64,000 nucleotides of DNA from RHLJ01 sp965212165 (GTDB lineage Bacteria; Bacteroidota; Rhodothermia; Balneolales; Balneolaceae). Under the pieces are notes generated by a model. That model was not told the DNA's origin, did not search any database, and worked only from the letters and a program-made list of their open reading frames with translations. Positions 40,289 to 50,100 of the stretch are shown one piece after another. A program made the position numbers and the translations under genes. Each line of letters opens with the position of its first letter. The first letter of the stretch is position 1. The DNA lies in the NCBI GenBank assembly GCA_965212165.1, contig OZ243096.1, positions 1,550,001 through 1,614,000 on the forward strand, written 5' to 3'.

Positions 40289-41416
40289 ATGGAGTTTGAA
40301 AAAATGAGTTCATCAAAAGATACAACGATTGTACCTTCAAATATAGAAGAATTAAAACCCTACGTAGCCGGGAAAACAATTGCTGAGGTAGTAGAGGCTT
40401 ATCATCCAAAGCAGATTTCGAAATTAGCGTCAAATGAGAATAGGTTAGGTTATAGCCCAAATGTTAATAAAGCGGTTGAGAGTGCGGTTAAGGTAATTAA
40501 CGACTATCCAGACCCTCTCTCTAAAGAACTTAGAAAAGCAATCGCATATAAAACAAATGTTGAAGTAGATAATATAATAGTAGGATCTGGATCTGAGAGT
40601 TTATTGGCAATATTATGCAGAACGTTTTTTCATAATAAACAGAATATTATTACTGCCGATGTAACATTTATTGGAATGTTTGTTCAAGCAAAAATACGAG
40701 GAGTAAAGCTTAAAAAAATACCGGTGACAAACGATTATCGTTTTGATGTAAAAGCAATGGTTAATGCTATTGATGAAAATACAAAGATGATTTATATAGC
40801 TAACCCGAATAATCCAACAGGTACATATATAAATACATCAGAATTTGAATGGCTTATGGAGCAAGTTCCAAAAGATGTTATTGTAGTAATGGATGAAGCT
40901 TATTATGAATTTGCAAATCAAATTGATGACTATCCCGATGTATTGAAGTATAATTACGACAATGTAATTGTACTCAGAACCTTTTCTAAAGGCTTTGGTC
41001 TTGCAGGTTTTAGAGTTGGATATGGTATTGGGCCAAAGGACTTGATTAAGTATATGTTTAAAACAAAATTGGCTTTTGAACCAGGTGGGATTGGCCAAGC
41101 TGCAGCTTTAGCAGCTTTTAATGATGACAAGTTTCTAAATAAATCAGTCAAAATGGTAAGAGAAGGAAGAGAAGAGTTATATAAATTCTTTACCGAGAAA
41201 AATGTCGAGTATGTACCTTCAGTTTCAAATTTTGTAATGATAGTTTTACCTACTGAAGATGAGGCAATTAACTTCACTGAAAAAATGCTTGAAAAAGGAG
41301 TTATTCTAAGAAGAATCAACGCTTTTGGGCTTCCTAATTGTATTAGAGTAACAGTAGGATTAAAGCATCAACTAGAACATTTTAAGAGTGCATTTAATGA
41401 GGTTTATACAAACTAA
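40289..41416 (+). CDS. hisC: Histidinol-phosphate aminotransferase family protein
   Basis: PLP aminotransferase, 375 aa. It shows SKLASNENRLGYSPNV at the substrate side, GSGSESLL, NPNNPTGTYI (PLP Asn), MDEAYYEFA (Asp), and FSKGFGLAGFRVGYG with the Schiff-base Lys. It is outside a his operon, so the physiological substrate may be histidinol phosphate or an aromatic oxo-acid. An alternative start 15 bases later (MSSSKD, 40304) is possible. Confidence 0.87.
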   Translation: MEFEKMSSSKDTTIVPSNIEELKPYVAGKTIAEVVEAYHPKQISKLASNENRLGYSPNVNKAVESAVKVINDYPDPLSKELRKAIAYKTNVEVDNIIVGSGSESLLAILCRTFFHNKQNIITADVTFIGMFVQAKIRGVKLKKIPVTNDYRFDVKAMVNAIDENTKMIYIANPNNPTGTYINTSEFEWLMEQVPKDVIVVMDEAYYEFANQIDDYPDVLKYNYDNVIVLRTFSKGFGLAGFRVGYGIGPKDLIKYMFKTKLAFEPGGIGQAAALAAFNDDKFLNKSVKMVREGREELYKFFTEKNVEYVPSVSNFVMIVLPTEDEAINFTEKMLEKGVILRRINAFGLPNCIRVTVGLKHQLEHFKSAFNEVYTN

Positions 41417-41650
41417 ATGATTGTATTTCTTTTAAACCATTCTCACCTACTAATAAATAGTTAATTAGAAATATCTCAATTGAATAGTTTATAAAAATTT
41501 TTGAGCGTGACATTCCTCTTATATTGACCAATAATAGGTCTAAGCAATTAAAAGTTGACCAAAGCATCATTTGTTACATGAATCTTTTCTAATCTGATGT
41601 TGTGGTGATTACCTATTACAACTAATAAATTGTTTTAAAAGAATACGTTT

Positions 41651-43450
41651 TTGAAACTGGGTAATAAAATTATAGTAAGTTTTGTATGTATAAGCATACT
41701 AATCGCCACACTTGGGATTGTTTCCCATTTATATTCAAACTCTGTTCAAAATCAGCTACTTAAGAATAATATTGAGACTACGAAATTTGTTCAAATTACA
41801 GCTGATATTGAAAGAGATTTATATCAAAGTTTAGTCTTTTTAACTGCAATTAAAGATACTAAAAGAAGTCTAGATAGTGAGACTACGATTGATGAACCAA
41901 CGATAGGTATGCTTTCTCAAAGTTTTGAAAAGCAAATAGTTGAGCTGTCAGTATCTATAAATCAAGTGAAACAATTTATTGCAGATGCTGAAACTAATAC
42001 AACTTTAAGAAACTCTTTTGATATTAAAAGGTTAGATGAGAGTTTAGTTTTTTATACAAGCTTGTCTACAGATTGGCTAAAACTTATTGAAGAAGATGTA
42101 GAGGAAGCAAATGCACTATTTAATACGTCGATAAGCCCATATTTTCGAAATAGAGTAATCCCAGACATTTCATATCTAAGAAACCAAGCAATAGATAAAC
42201 AGAATAAAGAAAATGAGGAATTAACGAATAAGCTTGAACAAGCAAATTATGTAATAGCATTCGTATCATTAATCTGCATTTTACTTTCAATACTTATAGC
42301 ACTGTACGTTTATAGATCAATTGCTAAGCCTTTGAAGAATCTAAATAATAGTGCAAGAAGAATTGGAGAAGGTAATTTGGATGAAAAGATTCCAGTTACT
42401 AGCACTGATGAGTTAGGCGAACTAACGTCGACTTTTAATTCTATGGCTTCCAATTTAAAGAAGAGAACACTAGCAAGAGATTATCTGGATAATATTATTG
42501 AATCAATTAGAGAGACACTTATTGTAGCAGATAACGAGGGTACTATTGTTGGTATTAATAAGGCAGGTTTAGATATGCTTCATTTTACTAAGGAAGAAGT
42601 AATCGGTACTCCAGTTAAAGATTACTTTGACTTAGAAAATATGGGCGATGAATATGATAAGAATAGCAAAAGTGGAAATGTTTTTGAATTCTGTCTCTTG
42701 ACAAGACGAAAGAATAGAATACCCGTTCTGTTTTCCGAAGTTGAATTAATTAGTGGGACAGGAGAAGTGGTAGGGACAGTATGTGTTGCTACTGATATCA
42801 CAGAACGTAAAGAGGCCGATGAGCAAGTCAAGAAATCTCTTAGAGAGAAGGAGATTTTACTATCTGAGATACATCATAGAGTGAAAAATAATTTGGCAGT
42901 CATTTCTGGAATCTTACATTTGCAAGCCTATGAAACAGATAATGATCAAGTGGCAAAAGCACTTTCTGAAAGTCAGGCAAGAATACAATCGATTTCATTA
43001 GTACATGAAATGTTATATCACAGTGATACCCTATCTTTTATTGATTATAGGTCATATGTAAATGATTTGGTTCAAGCAATAACAAGTATGCACATTAATG
43101 AATCTAGAAATATATCTGTTACTTCTGATGTTGATGACTTTTCTCTTGATATAAATAAAGCGATCCCGTGTTCACTTCTTCTAAACGAAATTATTGTAAA
43201 CTCTTTCAAGCATGCTTTTGAAGGAAAAAGCGAGGGGCAGATTCGAATTTCAATGAAAGAAAAAGACCAAATAATCAATTTAGTAGTTGAAGACAATGGA
43301 TTGGGCTTAGACGAAAATGGAATGAAAAAATCAGATAATTTAGGTACTACTCTAATTAAGACTTTAGCATCTCAGCTTAATGGAGAGTATAAAGTTTCGG
43401 CTGGAAAAAATGGGGCAGGAACTAGGGTTGAGATTACTTTTAAAAAGTAG
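41651..43450 (+). CDS. HisKA_2-type sensor histidine kinase with HAMP and PAS
   Basis: 599 aa. Two membrane helices (about 5-25 and 193-220) enclose a helical extracytoplasmic sensor. A HAMP domain follows (ARRIGEGNLDEKIPV), then PAS (about 275-390), and a HisKA_2 module with the phospho-His in EIHHRVKNNLAVISG (about 406), then HATPase. This type generally signals through single-domain or stress regulators. The start is TTG at 41651; the in-frame TAA at 41636 leaves no ATG. A gap of 234 bases follows hisC. No response regulator is adjacent. Confidence 0.87.
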   Translation: MKLGNKIIVSFVCISILIATLGIVSHLYSNSVQNQLLKNNIETTKFVQITADIERDLYQSLVFLTAIKDTKRSLDSETTIDEPTIGMLSQSFEKQIVELSVSINQVKQFIADAETNTTLRNSFDIKRLDESLVFYTSLSTDWLKLIEEDVEEANALFNTSISPYFRNRVIPDISYLRNQAIDKQNKENEELTNKLEQANYVIAFVSLICILLSILIALYVYRSIAKPLKNLNNSARRIGEGNLDEKIPVTSTDELGELTSTFNSMASNLKKRTLARDYLDNIIESIRETLIVADNEGTIVGINKAGLDMLHFTKEEVIGTPVKDYFDLENMGDEYDKNSKSGNVFEFCLLTRRKNRIPVLFSEVELISGTGEVVGTVCVATDITERKEADEQVKKSLREKEILLSEIHHRVKNNLAVISGILHLQAYETDNDQVAKALSESQARIQSISLVHEMLYHSDTLSFIDYRSYVNDLVQAITSMHINESRNISVTSDVDDFSLDINKAIPCSLLLNEIIVNSFKHAFEGKSEGQIRISMKEKDQIINLVVEDNGLGLDENGMKKSDNLGTTLIKTLASQLNGEYKVSAGKNGAGTRVEITFKK

Positions 43451-43471
43451 ATCACAAATTAATAGGATTTA

Positions 43472-44212
43472 TTATAATTCAAAGACTACCACAATTAATA
43501 GAGAAATTGTAAAACCTAGAAAAGCATAGGTTATCCAGCCAAATACTGAGACAAGAATGGCCTTCAAAGTTCTAACTAATATATTTCCTTCATGAAATCT
43601 AACGAAAACATAAACAGGGAATATTAGTGCAGTTAAATAATTAAGCAGAAAAAATTTTGGGCTGATTAAGGTTAATAGCACAATAAAAATAGAAAAGAAA
43701 ATGTATTCGGCTACAATGAAAAACGATACACTTAAATACTCAACAAAATAAAAGCCTGACTTTCTGTAAAACAGTCTAGCGAATAGAGCTAATGTAAAAG
43801 CATAGACTAAAAGAAAAGTATTTATATGATCTCTTAGATAGTTAGAGGCTTTAGTAGCAACAGTATCTGGGTTTGGTAATTCTTGAGCACCAATAGCATT
43901 GCTAAAGACTTCAATTGAGTTAAAATTTAATAATTCTAGAAGGATTAAATACACTGCAAGAACAAGAATGAAATATCTAAATGGATGTGAATATGATTTT
44001 CTTTTTCCAAAAATATATTCTCTTAATAATTCTCCAGGTCTGGTGATCAAACCAGTAATTGTCTTTAAAAGAGGAGTATCAAAATCGAAATAATGTTCCA
44101 AGATCTCTCTTATAGAGTCTTTTAGAACTATTCTTCCATTATTTGGTCTTTGACCACAGTTAGGACAGAAATTCCCATCAAATTCATTAGAACAGTTATT
44201 ACATTCAATCAT
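43472..44212 (-). CDS. DUF3667 family membrane protein with zinc ribbon
   Basis: 246 aa. The N-terminus has a zinc-ribbon CNNCSNEFDGNFCPNCGQ (four Cys), followed by the DUF3667 pattern ILEHYFDFDTPLLKTI and LITRPGELLREYIFGKRKSY, then about four to five transmembrane helices. Function unknown. It converges on the kinase gene, with about 20 bases between stops. Confidence 0.85.
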   Translation of the reverse strand: MIECNNCSNEFDGNFCPNCGQRPNNGRIVLKDSIREILEHYFDFDTPLLKTITGLITRPGELLREYIFGKRKSYSHPFRYFILVLAVYLILLELLNFNSIEVFSNAIGAQELPNPDTVATKASNYLRDHINTFLLVYAFTLALFARLFYRKSGFYFVEYLSVSFFIVAEYIFFSIFIVLLTLISPKFFLLNYLTALIFPVYVFVRFHEGNILVRTLKAILVSVFGWITYAFLGFTISLLIVVVFEL

Positions 44213-44314
44213 GAACGGATTGTAAGAAAAAATAAGTAGGTCTCAAATTGTACTTTGAGTCGATAATAGAAACAGAACAACAGAAATTAGACCCGTTTTA
44301 ATTAAATAGATGTA

Positions 44315-46114
44315 ATGAAAAAAATTATTGTTGTAGTCTTTCTTCACCTTTTGCTAACACAAGTTGTCTTCTCTCAAACTAAAGTTAAGTTTATACTAAA
44401 TGACTTAGCAAATATCAGTGAAAAAAAAGTGGGAATACGGGGTAACACCTATCCTTTAGATTGGAGTAAATCTCTTCAACTTTTGGAAGTGGATGAGAAA
44501 TATATAATTGAAATTGAATTCCCAATTAACACTTCAGAAATAGAATTCAAGTTTGTGTTGTTTGATGATGATAGAAACCCAACTTGGGAAACATCCAGAA
44601 ATAGAAGTGAAATATTAGGTGCGAAGAATGAACTTATTTCTATTCATCAATGGAATGTAGAACAAGTAATTGATATCTCTTTGTTACCATTGATACAGCC
44701 CGAGCAACTACAATCTGATTACAAGCTAATAGAGCAAATGGTATTAGAGGTTCATCCTGGAACATACCGATATAATGATGAGTCCTCAATCATTAAAGAA
44801 TTAAAAGAATTAAGAGAGAAATTTCAGAAACCGATGAGTCCTGGAGAAGCTTATTTAACAATGGCTAAATTAACAGCTGCCATACAATGTGATCATACTA
44901 AACCAGGATTTAACAATCAGACTAAGATCATTAATTCTGTAATTCATGGTCAGCCTGATAAACTTCCATTTACTTTTAAATGGTTCGAAAAAAGAATGAT
45001 TTTAATCTACGATGCAACTTCTGCAAATCTATTAAATAGAGGAACCGAAGTTTTGAGTATTAATGGAGTACCTGTTTCTCAAATTAGAGAAACTATGCTT
45101 CCGTATATATCAGCTGATGGCGCTACTGACAACAACAGAATTAGAAAGATGGAAGTTGATGGATACGATTTTCGCTATAATTCCTTTGATGTTTTTTACC
45201 CTTTACTTTTTCCAATTGATAGTAATAAAGTCGAGCTTGAAATTATTACTAAAGGGATTGATCTGTCAAGTAATATAGAAGTGAATACCGTGACAAGAGA
45301 GGGTAGAGCGGAAGTACTTATAAATAGATACACTGAATTTCCATCGTCTCGGGATGATCTATGGAGTTTTAAAATTACAGAAGATAATATTGGTATTCTA
45401 GAAGCTAATTCTTTTGGTTTAATGGGATGGAAAGCCTTAAGTATTGATTACAAAGCTTTTTTAGAAAAAGCATTTAAAAGCCTCGAAGAGAAAAAAACTC
45501 AAAGCTTGGTCATAGATATTCGAGATAATACAGGTGGTAATGATGAAATGGCAGTTGAACTTTTTTCATATCTCGATATAAATGAATCTATTACTCGTGA
45601 AGCCTATCGTGAAGGAAGAACTCGATACCTAGAATTTCCGGAACCTTTAAAAAATAATGTTCAAACTTGGGGGGAAGATCCATGGTTTTTCAATCTGAAT
45701 ACAGATGAACAAGACGGTGAGTACTATATTTTTAAAGAGAATCCAGATAACAAATCGTATCTAAAACAAAGTGAGAATGTATTTAAAGGAGAAATTTATC
45801 TGCTTACAAGTTCGAATAATACTTCTTTAGCATATTACACTGCATTAAATTTTAGAAGGCAGGGACTTGGAAAAATTATTGGTCAAGAAACGGGTGGGAA
45901 TATGAAAGGAATTAATGGTGGGCAAATATTATTTCTCAAGCTTCCAAACTCTGGTATTGAAATTGATTTCTCAATAATGGGAGGTTTCGTTTATGGCGAC
46001 CAACTAAATAATGGAGTTATACCTGATATCGAAGTTTTACCTACACTTAATCAGATTAAAAATGGAGATGATGCAGAATTAGAAGTAGCTCTTCAAATAA
46101 TAAGAGCGAAATAG
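44315..46114 (+). CDS. S41-like (Tsp) peptidase with N-terminal carbohydrate-binding-like domain
   Basis: 599 aa exported protein (signal about 1-20, ends FSQ). Residues 22-110 resemble a CBM20/starch-binding-type fold: VKFILNDLANISEKKVGIRG, YPLDWSKSLQLL, EFKFVLFDDDRNPTWETSRN. An S41 (tail-specific protease) region follows, with LVIDIRDNTGGN (about 399) and SSNNTSLAYYTAL (about 500), where the conserved Ser of this family lies. A PDZ-like segment (NRGTEVLSINGVPVSQI) is present. Substrate unknown. The CBM20 assignment is by eye only. Confidence 0.78.
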   Translation: MKKIIVVVFLHLLLTQVVFSQTKVKFILNDLANISEKKVGIRGNTYPLDWSKSLQLLEVDEKYIIEIEFPINTSEIEFKFVLFDDDRNPTWETSRNRSEILGAKNELISIHQWNVEQVIDISLLPLIQPEQLQSDYKLIEQMVLEVHPGTYRYNDESSIIKELKELREKFQKPMSPGEAYLTMAKLTAAIQCDHTKPGFNNQTKIINSVIHGQPDKLPFTFKWFEKRMILIYDATSANLLNRGTEVLSINGVPVSQIRETMLPYISADGATDNNRIRKMEVDGYDFRYNSFDVFYPLLFPIDSNKVELEIITKGIDLSSNIEVNTVTREGRAEVLINRYTEFPSSRDDLWSFKITEDNIGILEANSFGLMGWKALSIDYKAFLEKAFKSLEEKKTQSLVIDIRDNTGGNDEMAVELFSYLDINESITREAYREGRTRYLEFPEPLKNNVQTWGEDPWFFNLNTDEQDGEYYIFKENPDNKSYLKQSENVFKGEIYLLTSSNNTSLAYYTALNFRRQGLGKIIGQETGGNMKGINGGQILFLKLPNSGIEIDFSIMGGFVYGDQLNNGVIPDIEVLPTLNQIKNGDDAELEVALQIIRAK

Positions 46115-47023
46115 TTACTTCCGTTTACTCAAACTTATGAAGATTACACCTAGGATAATAATTAATGCTCCAAAGAATTGAGTAAGTGTTAGCATTTCAC
46201 CTAAAAATATTATTGAAAGCGTAATAGTTGAAACAGGTCCCAAACTTCCAATAATAGATACTGTTGGAGCTCCAATTCTTTTGATAGCTTCATTTATTAG
46301 AAAAGAAGGGATTACAGTTGCTACAATTGCCATTAAAAAACTCAAGAAATATACTTCTTTTGGATATCCTAATAGGTCTACTTCACTAGTAATTAAATAA
46401 TGAATAATAACTGCAGAGCAAGAAACCAACATTGAGAAAGTCGTTAACCTGATACTTCCTACTTTGGCAATCATAAAGTTACTTCCTACTAAATACAGTG
46501 CATATGTAAATGCACTTAACCCGATAAAAAAGGCTCCAGTTAGAAGGGAATCTGGAGTGCCAGAAGTAATCCCACCACGATCTAAGAAAATAATAGCAAT
46601 CCCGAAATAAGTAATAAGAATTGAGATAATCTGTACTCTAGTGATTTTCTTTTTAAGTATGATTACACTTAAAATGAGAACGATGGTTGGATAGCTAAAA
46701 AGTATAAGCCTTTCAAGGCTAGCAGAGATCAATGTTAATCCCACAAAATCAAAGTAACTCGCAAGGTAATACCCAACTAAGCCTAATAAGGCAATCAAAA
46801 CACCTTCTTTTCTATTAAGCGGAATCTGCTTCCATTTACTATGATGGATTCCCCAAATCATAAGGTAAAATGGTAGTGAGAAAAGCATTCTTAAAAGCAG
46901 TAAGCTAATGGCGTCGATATCATATTGATACGCCAGTTTTATGATTACCGCTTTAGTGGAAAATAGAATAACTCCTGTAGCTGCAATAAATATTGCGGGT
47001 AGATTCGAAGTCTTAATTACAAT
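46115..47023 (-). CDS. EamA/DMT-family membrane transporter with non-canonical start
   Basis: EamA-family exporter. A frame from ATG 46888 alone would encode only 257 aa and miss the first helix, yet the same frame runs on upstream without a stop to 47044. It encodes IFIAATGVILFSTKAVIIKLAYQYDIDAISLLLLRMLF, which is a normal EamA helix 1 and loop. No ATG, GTG or TTG exists there; an ATT at 47023 would give about 302 aa, the family norm. An out-of-frame ATG (47027-47025) precedes it by one base. Fewest assumptions: an ATT start or a one-base frameshift near 47025. Two EamA repeats are present. Confidence 0.72.
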   Translation of the reverse strand: MVIKTSNLPAIFIAATGVILFSTKAVIIKLAYQYDIDAISLLLLRMLFSLPFYLMIWGIHHSKWKQIPLNRKEGVLIALLGLVGYYLASYFDFVGLTLISASLERLILFSYPTIVLILSVIILKKKITRVQIISILITYFGIAIIFLDRGGITSGTPDSLLTGAFFIGLSAFTYALYLVGSNFMIAKVGSIRLTTFSMLVSCSAVIIHYLITSEVDLLGYPKEVYFLSFLMAIVATVIPSFLINEAIKRIGAPTVSIIGSLGPVSTITLSIIFLGEMLTLTQFFGALIIILGVIFISLSKRK

Positions 47024-47037
47024 CCATTTTGTAGGTG

Positions 47038-47065
47038 AAAAAAACTATCTCCCATTGGATGGAGA
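47038..47065 (-). terminator. Intrinsic terminator/attenuator abutting the EamA start
   Basis: On the minus strand a stem TCTCCAT/ATGGGAGA (47048-47065, one G bulge, 3-base loop) is followed, after TAG, by seven T (47038-47044). The T run ends only about 11 bases before the ATG/ATT candidates of the EamA gene, so it either stops the upstream transcript or acts as an attenuator. Confidence 0.65.
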
Positions 47066-47190
47066 CAGAGTTCAAACTTGTTTGAGAACAGAGGAAGGAA
47101 AGTAGCATCCATTGAATTCGGAAGCTATTGTCCTCTCCCTGATCAGTACATAAATGTACTGACCTGTCCTTCTCCTAAGAAGGTCAGAAA
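47066..47190 (-). promoter_or_regulatory. Hairpin-rich leader upstream of EamA
   Basis: Three further stems lie between the amidohydrolase stop and the terminator: TCAGTACAT/ATGTACTGA (47143-47151/47154-47162); CTGA-CCTTCT/AGAAGG-TCAG with a 5-base bulge (47159-47187); and AAAC/GTTT with flanking GTTC/GAAC (47070-47089). The first two share bases 47159-47162 and are thus mutually exclusive in part, as expected of a switch. Confidence 0.45.
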
Positions 47191-47192
47191 CA

Positions 47193-50100
47193 TCAATGCC
47201 TTGCAAAACAAGAACATTGTAAGCCAGCAGCTTCAAGTGTGATAGCATGCCAATCAAATTGTTCGCCATAACCGTCTCTTTCCCACCAAAATGGAAGACG
47301 TTCTTTAGTTTGGTTTCCAATTTCATTCATAGTAGCAGCATCAAATAATCTACCATTAACCATCGTATATCTTACGGTGTTAGTGTTATTGATATCTTGC
47401 AATGGATTTCCATCTAAAACAATTAGATCAGCAAGCTTACCAACTTCTAAGGAACCAATATCATCATCAAGACCTAGATAATGTGCACCATTAAGAGTTG
47501 CTACTCGTAGTGCTTCCATGTTGGTCATTCCTCCTTGGCTCATCATCCAGAGTTCCCAATGTGCGCCAAGTCCTTGAAGTTGACCATGAGCACCGAGATT
47601 TACTTTTACTCCAGCATCTGTAAGTAGTTTTGAAGATTCTGCTGTTTTGATATGACCATTATCATATTCTTCATCAGGAATCATTGTTCTATGGCGAGAA
47701 CGAGGATCGATGATACTTCGTGGAGTAAAAGTGAGTAGTTTCTCATTTTCCCACACATTGTATTTTTGATAGAAATAATATTCACCACTCATACTTCCAT
47801 AGTTTACAATATGAGTTGGTGTATATCCAGATTCTGAATTACTCCAAAGCTCGCGAACATCTTTATATAGTGGAACCACAGGAATATTATGCTCTATTCC
47901 AGTATGTCCGTCTAAAATCATACTCATATTATGAAAGAAGAAAGAACCACCTTCAGGCACAACCATCATTTCGAGAGCCTTTGCAGCTTTCATCACTTGT
48001 TGGCGTTGTTCTCTTCTAGGTTGATTATAGCTTTTAACTGAAAAGGCTCCAAAAGCTTTTGTTCGTTTAAGAGCAAAAAGTGCGTCTTCATAACTATTTA
48101 TAGTTGCTTTAAATGCTCCATCAGCACCATACAGAATAACCCCAGTGGAATAGACTCTTGGTCCAATCATATTACCAGCTTTTATAGCTTCAGAATGAGA
48201 GAATACCATCTCAGAATTTGATGATGGATCATGTGCAGTAGTAACTCCATAAGCTAGGTTTGCAACATACTCCCATTGCTGTTGTGGACTAAGACCCAAT
48301 CTAAAATTACCTAAATGGGCATGTGCATCAACAATACCAGGCATAATTGTTTTTCCATCAACATCCATAACTTTTGCTCCAGATGGGATTGAAATATCAG
48401 AACCAATAGATACTATTCGATTTCCTTCAATTACAATGGTTCCATTCTCGATCACTTTGTCGCCGTCCATTGTAATAATTCGGGCGTTTGTGAATGCAAT
48501 GACACCTTCAGGAACATACGTTTCTAATTCTAAACCGATATCCATTCCAGTTTTTGGAGGTTCTGGTAAACTATCAGGAGCACCTTCTACGAATGAGAAG
48601 CTATTTATTAAATCTATTGAGAAATACTCTTGTCCTAGAGTCCACATTAGTTTCTTACTATCATTACTCCAATGCATGTGGTAACCACCTTCGCTAGCTA
48701 CTTCACGAACAGGAATAGCTTTTGTTGATGGTGATAGTTCAATTGCTTTTCCAGCCATTGTCATAGGTGCGATGTACACCTTATATAAATTAGAAAATGC
48801 TATCCATTTATTATCAGGACTTGGAACAAATTCATGTCCATATTTAGATGTGTAATGTGTTTTCTGATCTTCACCTTGCAGATTCACACTTCTATATGAT
48901 TTATCTATTGCCCCAAAAATATAACCACCAGTTTGGAAAAAGATACGATCTCCATCAGTATTAAATCTAGGCCAATTTCCAGAATCAGTAATCATAGTTG
49001 AAGCACCACCTTTAATAGGAATCGTATAAATACCAGAATTTAAAGTATGAGCAAAACCTTGCTGACCGTTACCGCTTTCACGACGATAAACAATGGTATT
49101 TCCATCAGGAGAGAATGATGGTTCCCTAAAAATGCCTTTATCAGAAGTTAATTTAGTAGGCTTCTTGAATCTATCTCTAGATCGTAGATTTACAACATTA
49201 ACAGCACCCATTTCAGTATCGCTCCAAGAAACATAAACAAGCGATCTTCCATCAGGTGAGAATGATGGTTCAAATTCAAAATCTGATTCATTTGTTAATC
49301 TAGTAGGCTCACCCTCTGGTAATGATTTTGTCCAAAGATAGCCAGCAGCACTAAAAGCTAACATTTTACCATCTGGAGAAGTTACTGCGTTTCGAATGGC
49401 CTTGGCCATGAATTTGTCAGGAGCAACCTCTTGCTTAAAACGAGCAGCTTCAACTATCGTATGATTTGATTCAACTTCAAATGGAATTGTTGAAGATTCA
49501 CCAGTTTCAGTATTGATTTTATTGATTTTCCCATTAGCCCAAACTATAATATTCTTACTATCTGGTGTCCAATTAAAATTGGTATAAACACCAAAAATAG
49601 CCCATGCTTCTTGTTGATCTTTGCTTAAGTTCTGGAATAATGGCTTCTCCAATCCAGATTCTAAATCCCTTAAATAAAGAACCGTTTTAGTGCGCACTCT
49701 TCGTACAAAAGCTAATGTTTTACCATCTGGAGAAATCTGAGGACGAGCTGCACCACCATTACCACCCGTAACAGTTTCAATATCCCCATCTTCACGGTCG
49801 TATCTTCTTATTACATAAATCTGGCTATTCGGATCTTTGTTATACTGAAAAAAACCACCTGGATAAGTATCTTCACTATAATAAACATATCTACCATCTG
49901 GAGAGACAGAAGGTTCTCCAATATCTTGTTGTTCATTTCTTTTTTCCACTAACTGAATTCCGCTGCCACCACTTTTGTGGAACATCCAAATTTCTCCAGC
50001 ACCTAATGATCGAGTTGACGAGAAATGTTTTTTAGCAATGATGTATTCTCCGTCAGGAGTCCAAGTTGAGTTATTGAGCAATCGAAAGTTCTCATTGGTG

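Noticed and set aside
47072..47326. 84-aa minus-strand frame over the end of the amidohydrolase
   Set aside because: Alternative frame of the amidohydrolase 3' end plus leader hairpins; no family match.
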